NCBI GenBank assembly: GCA_017405065.1
Contig: JAFRBD010000091.1
Span: forward strand, 1 to 64,000
Direction: 5' to 3'
DNA: 64,000 nt
Source: Ruminococcus sp.
GTDB taxonomy: Bacteria > Bacillota > Clostridia > Oscillospirales > Acutalibacteraceae
Shown piece after piece: positions 17,960 to 25,665 of this stretch. The notes under the pieces were generated by a model that was not told where the DNA came from, searched no databases, and saw nothing but the letters and a program-made list of their open reading frames with translations. The first letter of the stretch is position 1. Each line of letters starts with the position of its first letter. Made by a program: the position numbers and the translations under genes.

Positions 17960-18747
17960 ATACGATGGAAAAAGTCAAGCAACCGCTGTTTGTAGTCGGG
18001 CGCCTCGTCAAAGGCGCAGTGACCGTATTCCTCGCCGTACAGATACAGCTCGCAGCCGAGCTTTTCGGCGATCTGACGCGAATGCTCGCACGGCAGCACC
18101 TTATCCCCCTCGACGCCGATCACCAGCACGGGACAGGCGATCTTATCCAGCTCGTCAAAAACATCAAAGCCGTCGATCGCCTCGCACTGGATGATAAAGC
18201 GCCCGATATCCCTTTCGCTGACATGGTCGTTCAGATGCATCAGGTAATCACGATATTTTCCGACGGTGGTCTCTGAATACAGACAGTCGATAAAATCTGC
18301 GGTCAGGGCAGTCATATCCCCGCTTTTGGCGAGCGCGACCCATCGTTCGGTCCCTTTGGCGATCTCTTCATCCGCACGGGCGGTCGTGGATCCCAGCGCC
18401 ATGCTCCGCACCAGCTCGGGAGAATCGATCGCGATACACAATGCCATCATCCCGCCCTGAGAAGCGCCGAAGATATCTGCGTCTTTGATACCGAGCGCGC
18501 GCATCACCGCGGCGGTATCCGCCGCCATCTGCCTGACGGGATAGGGCGAGGGCATATTCCTGCGCCTGTCGAACACAAATACCGTATACTCGTCGCCGAA
18601 CATCCGGTACGCCGCCTGTATCGCCATCGCCGAGACCATGATACTGCGGGTATCCACTCCCGGCAGGATCACAAAAGTCCTCTGTCCGGAGCCGAAAGAG
18701 AAGTATTCCATCTCGATCTCACCGACCTGAACCAAGTTCGTTTCCAT
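17956..18747 (-). CDS. Alpha/beta-fold hydrolase
   Basis: 263 residues. Oxyanion region LPGVDTRS near 28-35, nucleophile elbow GASQGG with Ser96, acid in VIGVEGDKVLP, and histidine in YGHCAFDE near the end, followed by LLDFFHRI. No signal peptide, so cytoplasmic. Fold and catalytic triad are clear; the substrate is not. It overlaps the downstream TIGR01212 gene by 4 bp and is read from a promoter that diverges from the DUF4358 copy 2 promoter. Confidence 0.85.
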   Translation of the reverse strand: METNLVQVGEIEMEYFSFGSGQRTFVILPGVDTRSIMVSAMAIQAAYRMFGDEYTVFVFDRRRNMPSPYPVRQMAADTAAVMRALGIKDADIFGASQGGMMALCIAIDSPELVRSMALGSTTARADEEIAKGTERWVALAKSGDMTALTADFIDCLYSETTVGKYRDYLMHLNDHVSERDIGRFIIQCEAIDGFDVFDELDKIACPVLVIGVEGDKVLPCEHSRQIAEKLGCELYLYGEEYGHCAFDEAPDYKQRLLDFFHRI

Positions 18748-18780
18748 TTTCTCACCTGCTTTATGCTTAATTACGCCGTC

Positions 18781-18809
18781 AGTATACCACGATCGCTTTG
18801 AAAACGCAA
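18781..18809 (-). promoter_or_regulatory. Promoter of the hydrolase-TIGR01212 operon
   Basis: Minus strand: TTGCGT (18804-18809), 17-bp spacer, TATACT (18781-18786), 34 bp before the hydrolase ATG. Confidence 0.7.
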
Positions 18810-18822
18810 TAAGACACAGCGG

Positions 18823-18851
18823 TTGATTTTTTACCCGGGATGCGTTATAAT
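18823..18851 (+). promoter_or_regulatory. Promoter of DUF4358 lipoprotein copy 2
   Basis: TTGATT (18823-18828), 17-bp spacer, TATAAT (18846-18851). It diverges from the promoter at 18781-18809 with 13 bp between the two -35 boxes. Confidence 0.8.
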
Positions 18852-18882
18852 GAGGAAAACAAAACCGCGAAAGGAAGATTTG

Positions 18883-19347
18883 ATGAAAAGAATACTCACC
18901 GTCGTCACAGCGGCACTATTGATCCTCGCGATATGCACCGCCTGCGGCTCGGCAAAAAGCGCAGATCTGAAAGCGCTGATGGACGAGATCAACACCGCCT
19001 GCGGTCTGACGGACATGAAGGCGGTCGAGGACGCCGAAAGCCTGAACCGCTATTATCAGATCGAAGCCGACAGCATCAGGCAATTCGCCGCGGAGCTTCC
19101 CTCCTCCTCAAAAGACTTCAACGAGATCATCCTGATCGAGGCGGTAGACGAGAACGCCGCCGCGCAGATCAAGACCCTCCTCGACGCGCGCCTGCGCTCT
19201 CAGCTGAGCAACGCGAAAAGCTACAGCGCAGAGCAGGTCGGCATGATCGAGAGCTGCGAGACCAAACAAAGCGGCAATTACGTCTACCTCGTCATCGGCG
19301 AAAAGCACGACGAGATCGACGCGACTATCGCAGAAGCGCTGAAATAA
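18883..19347 (+). CDS. DUF4358-type lipoprotein (copy 2)
   Basis: 154 residues from ATG at 18883, chosen because AAAGGAAGATTTG precedes it and the lipoprotein signal starts there (MKRILTVVTAALLILAICTAC, Cys21). The upstream ATG at 18823 would lie inside the promoter. The mature part follows copy 1: AESLNRYYQIEADSIRQFAAE against ADLNRFYGIAAEDVKEFAGG, then IILIEAVDENAAAQIKTLLDAR, and NYVYLVIGEK near the end. It has its own promoter and terminator. Exported lipoprotein of unknown function. Confidence 0.85.
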   Translation: MKRILTVVTAALLILAICTACGSAKSADLKALMDEINTACGLTDMKAVEDAESLNRYYQIEADSIRQFAAELPSSSKDFNEIILIEAVDENAAAQIKTLLDARLRSQLSNAKSYSAEQVGMIESCETKQSGNYVYLVIGEKHDEIDATIAEALK

Positions 19348-19359
19348 TCGAAAAACGTC

Positions 19360-19391
19360 AAAACGGCTGTCCGAACAGGCAGCCGTTTTCA
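19360..19391 (+). terminator. Terminator of DUF4358 lipoprotein copy 2
   Basis: AAAACGGCTG pairs with CAGCCGTTTT around TCCGAACAGG, 12 nt after the stop codon; the symmetry suggests action in both directions. Confidence 0.8.
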
Positions 19392-19583
19392 GTTAGGAAT
19401 GAGGAATGAACGTCAGGCTCTGCCCACACCCGAAAAACTGTCATTGCGAGAAGCGCAAGCGACGTGGCAATCCCACAAACAGGGACTATGCATTTCTCTT
19501 ACATCAAACAGAATTAACGACCAGGGGATTGCCACAGCCTGCTGCTTCGCAGCACCTTCGGCTTCGGGCTTCGCAATGACAAT
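19390..19583. repeat. Composite repeat: heptad array plus TGTCATTGCGAG element
   Basis: Starts with three 7-bp words (CAGTTAG, GAATGAG, GAATGAA at 19390-19410) and a degenerate GC-rich core, then an element with inverted ends TGTCATTGCGAG (19439-19450) and CTTCGCAATGACA (about 19569-19582). Its interior shares GTGGCAATCCCACAAA...GGGACT...CTTACATCAAA and GGGGATTGCCACA with the copies at 22712 and 25518. It fills the 326-nt gap between two terminators. Confidence 0.75.
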
Positions 19584-19622
19584 GTTACTGTAGCGCACGG
19601 ATGGTTCTTACTTCCCCGGATA

Positions 19623-19654
19623 TAAAGAAAGAGCCGACAGTTGCCTGTCAGCTC
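19623..19654 (-). terminator. Terminator of the HU gene
   Basis: Minus strand: GAGCTGACAG and CTGTCGGCTC pair over GCAA and are followed by TTTCTTT, about 20 nt after the HU stop. Confidence 0.85.
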
Positions 19655-19673
19655 CGACTCTATTGTGCTATGA

Positions 19674-19949
19674 TTACTTATTGACAGCGTCCTTGAAAGC
19701 CTTGCCTGCCTTGAAAGCGGGAACCTTGGAAGCAGGGATCTCGATCTTGGCATTGGTTCTGGGATCTACGCCTGTACGAGCGTTTCTCTCTCTTCTCTCA
19801 AAAGTACCGAAGCCAACGATCTGGATCTTATCACCGGCAGCGATGGTGTCAACGATGGTGTCGAAGGTGGCGGCTACGGCAGCCTCTGCGTCCTTCTTGG
19901 AAATAGCAGCCTTCTCGGCTACAACTGCGATGAGTTCTGACTTTTTCAT
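19674..19949 (-). CDS. hup: HU-family DNA-binding protein
   Basis: 91 residues, the usual HU length. [25 protein letters not shown] forms the helical dimerisation part; [22 protein letters not shown] and the arm region [23 protein letters not shown] are the canonical HU signature and the beta-arm that contacts DNA, including the conserved proline that bends it. AGGAAAG precedes the ATG. Nucleoid protein acting as a dimer. It follows mazG by 72 bp, and mazG-hup neighbourhood is conserved in Clostridia. Confidence 0.95.
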   Translation of the reverse strand: MKKSELIAVVAEKAAISKKDAEAAVAATFDTIVDTIAAGDKIQIVGFGTFERRERNARTGVDPRTNAKIEIPASKVPAFKAGKAFKDAVNK

Positions 19950-20021
19950 TTAACTTTCCTCCAATAATTTTTTTGCGGTCAAATGATCGCTTATTTTTTA
20001 TTTTAATCTCCTCCGCAGGAA

Positions 20022-20807
20022 TCATTTGATTTCTTCCCACAGGGAATCGATTAACGAGATAGGGGCGGTTTTCATATCGACGCCGCGCTTTTGAGCAAGC
20101 TCTTCAACGGCGCGGAACCGCTTGGTAAATTTATCGGTCGAACGGGTGAGCGCCCTCTCGGCGTCCACGCCCGCAAAGCGAGCCACATTCACGACCGAAA
20201 AGAGCAGATCGCCCAATTCTTCTTCGATCCTGTCCGTATCGCCTGAGTCGATCGCCGCGAACAGCTCGCGCTGTTCCTCGGGGATCTTGGAAGCCGCGTC
20301 GGCGGCGTCTCTGAAATCCATACCGGATTTGGCGGAGCGCTTCTGCACCTTCTGGGCGCGCATCAGCGCCGGCAGAGATTTTGCGACGTCATCCACGGAA
20401 TCGGATACGCTTTTCTGCGACTTGGTCTGCATCTTGATCGCGTCCCAGTTCTTCAGCACCTCGTCGGGGGTATCGGCTTCGATATTTCCGAACACGTGCG
20501 GATGACGGATGATCAGCTTCTGACACACGTCCTTGCACACATCGTCAAAGCTGAAGCGTCCGGCTTCCTCCTCCATGATGGAGTGGAAGATCACCTGCAT
20601 CAGCACGTCGCCGAGCTCCTCCTTGAGCAAAGGGGAATCGCCCTTATCGATCGCCTCGATCGCCTCGTACGTCTCCTCAATAAAATTCTGGCGGATGCTC
20701 TCGTGCGTCTGCACCCTGTCCCACGGACAGCCGTCGGGAGCGCGCAGGATATGCATGATGTGTATCAGATCGTCGATCCGATAAAACTCTTTATACTGAA
20801 AATCCAT
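20022..20807 (-). CDS. mazG: MazG-type nucleoside triphosphate pyrophosphohydrolase
   Basis: 261 residues from ATG at 20807; CGGAGA lies 5-10 nt upstream, whereas an in-frame ATG 15 codons earlier has no such site and would fall just behind the promoter. Two MazG domains: residues about 10-120 contain the CPWDRVQTHESI hallmark and EETYEAIEAI...EELGDVLMQVIFH (EExxE and ExxD metal ligands); a second domain near 150-230 repeats EEELGDLLFSVVNVAR. The enzyme hydrolyses NTPs and dNTPs to monophosphates and pyrophosphate, cleaning the nucleotide pool. It follows the flippase gene as in other Clostridia. Confidence 0.92.
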   Translation of the reverse strand: MDFQYKEFYRIDDLIHIMHILRAPDGCPWDRVQTHESIRQNFIEETYEAIEAIDKGDSPLLKEELGDVLMQVIFHSIMEEEAGRFSFDDVCKDVCQKLIIRHPHVFGNIEADTPDEVLKNWDAIKMQTKSQKSVSDSVDDVAKSLPALMRAQKVQKRSAKSGMDFRDAADAASKIPEEQRELFAAIDSGDTDRIEEELGDLLFSVVNVARFAGVDAERALTRSTDKFTKRFRAVEELAQKRGVDMKTAPISLIDSLWEEIK

Positions 20808-20859
20808 AAAATCTCCGAAAAACGGCATATATTGACATGATATAGATGCCATTTACTAT

Positions 20860-20888
20860 ATATTACCTTAATAAATGCAGTTTTGCAA
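20860..20888 (-). promoter_or_regulatory. Possible internal promoter of mazG-hup
   Basis: Minus strand: TTGCAA (20883-20888), 17-bp spacer, TAATAT (20860-20865). It overlaps the last codons of the flippase gene. Confidence 0.45.
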
Positions 20889-22674
20889 GGATTGTTACAA
20901 TATTGTTGCCTTTTGGCAGCATCAGCAGTTCGTCTCTGCGGAAGGTCCTGATCAGCATCAGCGCCACGACATAGACGATGATCGCGACGATGATCGCAGC
21001 GACCAGCGCGATGAAATAACTGACAAAGCGATTGAGCAGCATATATACGCCAAAGGCGGTGCCCGCGCACAGCACGGCAGCGATCAGCGGTTTGAGGATC
21101 GTGCTGATAAAATCAGGTCTGACTTTGGAGTAGCGCACCAGCAGATACAAACCGACGATGAACACGAAGGTGAAGGACACCAGCGTACCGATCGCCGCGC
21201 CGGTGACGTTGAGCTCGACCATGCTGACAAAGAGATAGTTCGTCGCGATCTTGATGACCATTGAGATACAGCTCAGGATCAGCGGGATCGACATCTTTCC
21301 GATGCTCTGCAGCATGCTCATCACGGGCGTAGACGCCGCGACGGCGATACAGGAAAAGCCCATGATGCGCAGGATCGAGGTCTCTACATCCGCCTCAAAG
21401 CCGCCGCCGTACAGCAGCGTGATGATCGGTCTTGAAAGCGCGAACATGGACAGACCCATCGGAAATACGAACATCATCGTCAGCTTGAGCACGGTTTCCA
21501 TACTCGTCTTGAGTTCCTTTTTATCGCCCGAGGTATAGGCGGTGGTCACGTTCGGCAGCGCCGAGGTACCGAAGACCTGCGTGACCGTCGTCACCAGCTG
21601 CAGCAGCGGCAAAGCAGCCGCGAAGCAGCCCCACAAAGAGGTATGGATACTGACGTCCTCGCCCGCGCGGGGATAGATCATCGAACGGATCGTTTCCGCG
21701 TATCGGGAATCGAACTGAGCGAGCAGCCCCTCGGGATTATTCTGCGCCGTATTGCGCAGAACATTCTGGATCACGACCGAATCGATCGTGGTGGAGACAT
21801 TGACGATAAAAGCCGAGATGATGATCGGGATCGCGGTTTTGATCAGGATCTTGAAGGTTTCTCTCTGGGTGCGCGCGTCGATGCTGTCCCGCATCAATTC
21901 ATCCGGCACGCTGAATCTATGACGCGCGTAATAAATGCGCAGGAAAAGAAAAGCAAACAGCGAGCCGAGAGCGATTCCCGCGATCGCCGCGGCGACCGAA
22001 TACGCGAGCAGCGTCTGCATCGCGATAGTCGTCGAATCAAAGCTCATGCCGAACACGGTGCCCTTTGCCTGCAGCTCATCCATGCCGAACTTCATCACCA
22101 AGAAGCCCATCAAAAGACCGCTGACGACCTTGACCAGCATTTCGATCACTTCGCTGGCGGCGGAGGGGAACATATTGCGCTGACCTTCAAAATAACCGCG
22201 GTAGATCGACACCAGACAGCCGAGGAATACGGACGGGGCAAGCGTCATCATCGCGTAGATCGACAGCGGCTGGCTGATCATCTGCACATACAGGAAGCTG
22301 ACGCCGATCATCAGCGCGAAGCATACCGCGCCCATCGCGATAAAGAACTTCTTCGACGTTTTATAGATGACGTCGACGTCGCGGTAGCGCTTTTGGGCGA
22401 TGCTCTCGGCGATCAGGCGCGAGACCGCGATCGGAAAGCCCGCCGTCGCCAGCGCGAACAGGGGCGTGTAGACCTCATACGCATTGCTCAGAAGACCGTT
22501 GCCGACGCTGCTCATCGAAAAGCCCGCGATATCGTCGTAGGTCGCGAACATGCGGTACAGGAAGATCTTATAAAACATGCCGAGCAGCTTGACAACAACC
22601 ATGCTGACGGTCATGATCATCGCGCCCTTGACAAAGGTTTTTGACGTATTTTTACTTAAACTGTCTTGATTCAT
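20863..22674 (-). CDS. Polysaccharide/lipid II flippase-like protein (MATE/MviN fold, SpoVB-like)
   Basis: 603 residues with about 14 hydrophobic segments. The N-terminus (SKTFVKGAMIMTVSMVVVKLLGMFYKI) and the GNGLLSNAYEVYTPLFALATAGFPIAVSRL segment are typical of the SpoVB/MurJ-type branch of the MOP exporter superfamily. Members flip undecaprenyl-linked intermediates across the membrane. The gene order flippase-mazG-hup is that of spoVB neighbourhoods, but no other sporulation gene is seen here, so a general envelope role is as likely as spore cortex. Substrate assignment is inference. Confidence 0.85.
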   Translation of the reverse strand: MNQDSLSKNTSKTFVKGAMIMTVSMVVVKLLGMFYKIFLYRMFATYDDIAGFSMSSVGNGLLSNAYEVYTPLFALATAGFPIAVSRLIAESIAQKRYRDVDVIYKTSKKFFIAMGAVCFALMIGVSFLYVQMISQPLSIYAMMTLAPSVFLGCLVSIYRGYFEGQRNMFPSAASEVIEMLVKVVSGLLMGFLVMKFGMDELQAKGTVFGMSFDSTTIAMQTLLAYSVAAAIAGIALGSLFAFLFLRIYYARHRFSVPDELMRDSIDARTQRETFKILIKTAIPIIISAFIVNVSTTIDSVVIQNVLRNTAQNNPEGLLAQFDSRYAETIRSMIYPRAGEDVSIHTSLWGCFAAALPLLQLVTTVTQVFGTSALPNVTTAYTSGDKKELKTSMETVLKLTMMFVFPMGLSMFALSRPIITLLYGGGFEADVETSILRIMGFSCIAVAASTPVMSMLQSIGKMSIPLILSCISMVIKIATNYLFVSMVELNVTGAAIGTLVSFTFVFIVGLYLLVRYSKVRPDFISTILKPLIAAVLCAGTAFGVYMLLNRFVSYFIALVAAIIVAIIVYVVALMLIRTFRRDELLMLPKGNNIVTILAKLHLLR

Positions 22675-22711
22675 CCAATCGCTCCTATCAGCCTATGAAC
22701 CATAGATAAAA

Positions 22712-22831
22712 TGTCATTGCGAGCCCTTTAGGGCGTGGCAATCCCACAAAGAGGGACTGTCGCTGTCTGTCACAGCAAACGATATTGATAACAAGGGGAA
22801 TCCCACGGGGCTGATGCCCCTCTCAATGACA
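22712..22831. repeat. Palindromic element with TGTCATTGCGAG ends
   Basis: 120 bp; left end TGTCATTGCGAG (22712-22723), right end CTCAATGACA (22822-22831). Interior: GTGGCAATCCCACAAAGAGG, GACTGTCGC and AACAAGGGGAATCCCAC, matching the copies at 19439 and 25518. It lies between hemZ and the flippase gene. Confidence 0.8.
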
Positions 22832-22893
22832 GTGTATTACTATCGAAACAGTATTCTATCACAGTGAATCCGAGAATTCAACCGTTTTACACG

Positions 22894-24324
22894 CTATTTG
22901 TTGTATTCACCATAAAAAGACTTCACACGGTTCTTGCGTTCGATAAGTTCGTCAAAACGGCTGATATATTCATACGGGTATTTGAAGTTAAATATGCGCT
23001 CGATGTAGTCGGAGTCCGCATCCCTGAGCTTGCTCACCGCGCCCGCGCCGCAGGCGAGGATAGAGTGCGTCTCCTCCATGATGTAGACGTTGTAGGGGCT
23101 GAAATAACCCTTTTTCGCCCAGCCGATGTTTTCGAGATTACTCAGCATCTTGCTCTGGCGATAGAGGTAATACGGCTCATATCCGCCTTGTGAAAGCCGC
23201 TCCTTCGCGTAATCGAGCATCTGCGCAGTATACGCCTGTTCCCTGACCGCGTCCGTCGGATCCAGTCGGGCGGATCGCTTGACGGCGAGGGTATGCACGG
23301 TCACGCTTTCGGGATCCAGGCGGCGCACCGCTTTTATCGTATTCTCAAAGCCTTCCGGCGTGTCTGACGTCAATCCCGCGATCAGATCCATGTTGATGTT
23401 GTCGAAGCCCAGCTCCCGCGCGAGGCGATAGGCGTCGATCGTCTGACGGGAGGTATGCCTGCGTCCGATATGCTCGAGCACGCTGTCGCTGAAGGTCTGG
23501 GGGTTGATCGAAATACGGGTCACGCGGTGCTTTTTTAACGTCATCAGCTTTTCACGCGTAACGGTATCGGGACGACCCGCCTCTACGGTGAATTCGGCGC
23601 AATTACTCAGGTCGAAGTCCGCCTCGATCTCACTGAGGAGGAGTTCGAGCTGTTCGGCGCTGAGGGTGGTAGGCGTACCGCCGCCGATATAGACGGACTC
23701 GCACCGCAGGTTCAGTTCCTTTGCGATCTCAGCCGTACAGCGGATCTCCGACAAGAGCAGGGGGATGTACTGACCGATCAGCTTCTTTGCCTTTTCCACC
23801 GTCTGGCTGACAAAGGAGCAGTAATTGCACCGCGTCGGACAGAACGGGATACTCACATACAGCGAAAAGGATCGCCGATCCGACCGCGACAGGATGATCC
23901 GCTGATTCTCGCGCACCTTTGCCGCGAGGGCGATCTTTTCCTCGCTGACATACAGCGTTTCGCGGAAATAGCGGCGAGCCGCCTCTTCCCCGTTCTGTGC
24001 CGCCAGCTTCGAAAACAGCTTGATCGGACGCACGCCTGTCAGGATGCCCCACGGCAGGGTCTTGTCATACGCCTTGCTGAGCAATCGATACAGCAGCTGA
24101 CCCATGCACAGCTCGTTGTCGTCGCAAAGCTCAGCCGAAAGCGCCTCATGCCGGTCGTCGGTATGCAGCTCCACACGCACTTTGTCGCGCACGGAGGTCA
24201 GGATATAGGGCTTTTCACAGGTCTCGTATTCATGAATAACCGCGACGTCCTCGGTAAAGAGAAAGGCGCGGCATAGATTTTCCATTTCATAATGGAATTT
24301 GTGATTGTCGATGTATAGGTTCAT
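22894..24324 (-). CDS. hemZ: HemZ-type coproporphyrinogen dehydrogenase-like radical SAM protein
   Basis: 476 residues. A non-catalytic N-terminal domain of about 150 residues ends LPWGILTGVRPIKLF, which is diagnostic of HemZ; the radical SAM domain starts YVSIPFCPTRCNYCSF with cluster cysteines C162, C166 and C169, followed by YIGGGTPTTLSAEQLELLL and NMDLIAGL. HemZ is a homologue of oxygen-independent coproporphyrinogen III dehydrogenase, although haem synthesis by it has not been shown in all hosts and no other haem gene lies here. It sits downstream of relA-dtd-MBL as in many Clostridia. Confidence 0.9.
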   Translation of the reverse strand: MNLYIDNHKFHYEMENLCRAFLFTEDVAVIHEYETCEKPYILTSVRDKVRVELHTDDRHEALSAELCDDNELCMGQLLYRLLSKAYDKTLPWGILTGVRPIKLFSKLAAQNGEEAARRYFRETLYVSEEKIALAAKVRENQRIILSRSDRRSFSLYVSIPFCPTRCNYCSFVSQTVEKAKKLIGQYIPLLLSEIRCTAEIAKELNLRCESVYIGGGTPTTLSAEQLELLLSEIEADFDLSNCAEFTVEAGRPDTVTREKLMTLKKHRVTRISINPQTFSDSVLEHIGRRHTSRQTIDAYRLARELGFDNINMDLIAGLTSDTPEGFENTIKAVRRLDPESVTVHTLAVKRSARLDPTDAVREQAYTAQMLDYAKERLSQGGYEPYYLYRQSKMLSNLENIGWAKKGYFSPYNVYIMEETHSILACGAGAVSKLRDADSDYIERIFNFKYPYEYISRFDELIERKNRVKSFYGEYNK

Positions 24325-24330
24325 TACACT

Positions 24331-24420
24331 GGTTACAGGTTACAGGTTACTGGTTACCGGATACAGGTTATCGGTTGATTATATAAAAACCATTATCCGG
24401 TAACCAGTACTCAGTAACCG
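24331..24420. repeat. Heptad palindromic element, GGTTACA word
   Basis: Left arm 24331-24379 is seven consecutive 7-bp words (GGTTACA, GGTTACA, GGTTACT, GGTTACC, GGATACA, GGTTATC, GGTTGAT). Right arm 24392-24420 is the reverse complement of words of the same kind. The right end abuts the TAA stop (24421-24423) of the MBL gene. Confidence 0.85.
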
Positions 24421-25041
24421 TTAGTTCATAAAAGGATTATACTTTTTCTCTCTGTCGAGGGTCGTGAAGATATCGTGTCCGGGGTATACGTCATAGTCGC
24501 CCTCGAGGTTCTTCAGCCTTGTCACGGACTGCATCATATCGCGCATGGACGAGGTCGGAAAATCAGTTCGTCCCACGCTGCCGCAAAACAGCGTATCGCC
24601 CGAAAAGATGCTGTCGCCCGTGAGATAGCATCCGCTGCCCATGGTATGGCCCGGGGTGAGCATGAAGCGTATCTCACTCTCGCCCAGCATCACCGTATCG
24701 CCGTCCTTCAATGGGCGGTCGACGGTAAAGGGGTCGATCGAGATACCGTGATTCTTCGATAAATTATAGCTCGGCTCGGCGATCAGCATGACTTCCTTTT
24801 CGGAGACGCAGACCGTCGGATGATAGCGCTCGCACAGCTCCGCCGCGCCGGTGATATGGTCGTAATGCCCGTGCGTCAGCAAAATATAACGGAGCTTGCC
24901 GCCGCGCTTGTCGATCTCTTCGAGCAGTCGGTCGCTGTGATCTGCGGGATCGACGACCGCCAGCTCGCCGGTCGCTTCATCCTCGATCAGGTAACAGTTG
25001 GTGCCTATCATGCCGATCACAAAACACATTATTTTGATCAT
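24421..25041 (-). CDS. Metallo-beta-lactamase-fold hydrolase (glyoxalase II-like)
   Basis: 206 residues. Metal ligands: THGHYDH (HxHxDH), TPGHT, GDTLF (bridging Asp) and a final YPGHD. The sequence [12 protein letters not shown] is typical of the small glyoxalase-II-like MBL family of Firmicutes. It lacks the C-terminal substrate-binding domain of true glyoxalase II, so hydroxyacylglutathione hydrolase activity is not assured. Its start overlaps the stop of dtd by 4 bp, matching the conserved relA-dtd-MBL order. Confidence 0.88.
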   Translation of the reverse strand: MIKIMCFVIGMIGTNCYLIEDEATGELAVVDPADHSDRLLEEIDKRGGKLRYILLTHGHYDHITGAAELCERYHPTVCVSEKEVMLIAEPSYNLSKNHGISIDPFTVDRPLKDGDTVMLGESEIRFMLTPGHTMGSGCYLTGDSIFSGDTLFCGSVGRTDFPTSSMRDMMQSVTRLKNLEGDYDVYPGHDIFTTLDREKKYNPFMN

Positions 25042-25493
25042 TTCTTCAAATCCCCGCTGTCTATCAGGATGGTCACAGGCCCGTCGTTGAGCAGTTCGAC
25101 CTTCATATCCGCGCCGAAGATACCCTTCTGCACATCGCTGACGCCTGCGTTTTTTATTCTTTCACAGAAATATTCATACAGTTCATTCGCTGTATCGGGC
25201 TTTGCCGCGCCGAAAAAATCGGGACGTCTGCCCTTTCGGCAATCGGCGCACAGCGTGAACTGCGATACCACAAGCGCCGCGCCTTCGACGGTCAGCAGGC
25301 TGAGATTCATCTTATCGTCGCTGTCGCTGAAGATGCGCAGGTTGGCGATCTTGTCGGCGAGCACTTCCGCGTCGCGGGGGGTATCGCCTTCGGCGACGCC
25401 GAGGAAGATCAGCAAGCCGTTATCGATGGCGGAAACCGTCTCGCCGTCTACGGTCACGCTCACGCGCGTCACGCGCTGTATCACTGCTTTCAT
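25038..25493 (-). CDS. dtd: D-aminoacyl-tRNA deacylase
   Basis: 151 residues from ATG at 25493, preceded by AGAGGAG; the longer frame upstream runs through the repeat at 25518-25654 and is not used. [23 protein letters not shown], the SQFTLCAD motif with the catalytic Thr region, and the C-terminal DGPVTILID with the Gly-cisPro-like NDGPVT motif identify Dtd, which hydrolyses D-aminoacyl-tRNA to recycle mischarged tRNA. Overlaps the MBL gene by 4 bp. Confidence 0.95.
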   Translation of the reverse strand: MKAVIQRVTRVSVTVDGETVSAIDNGLLIFLGVAEGDTPRDAEVLADKIANLRIFSDSDDKMNLSLLTVEGAALVVSQFTLCADCRKGRRPDFFGAAKPDTANELYEYFCERIKNAGVSDVQKGIFGADMKVELLNDGPVTILIDSGDLKK

Positions 25494-25517
25494 ATGCTTT
25501 CTCCTCTTTCTAAAGGC

Positions 25518-25654
25518 TGTCATTCCGAGGGGGCTTGAACACACGTGTTCGCCCCGTGGAAATCCCGCAAAATGAGACTGCACCTTTCTCTCACATCAAA
25601 ACACTATTGATGACAAGGGGATTGCCACAGCCCCTGAAGGAACTTCGCAATGAC
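25518..25654. repeat. Palindromic element with TGTCATTCCGAGG / TTCGCAATGACA ends
   Basis: 137 bp; left end 25518-25530, right end 25643-25654, interior CTCTCACATCAAAACA and GACAAGGGGATTGCCACAG shared with the copies at 19439 and 22712. It ends 11 bp from the relA stop and separates relA from dtd. Confidence 0.8.
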
Positions 25655-25665
25655 AACTGATAGTA

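Noticed and set aside
24331..24420. CRISPR-like array
   Set aside because: The repeats are 7 bp, directly contiguous and without spacers, and no cas gene is near.
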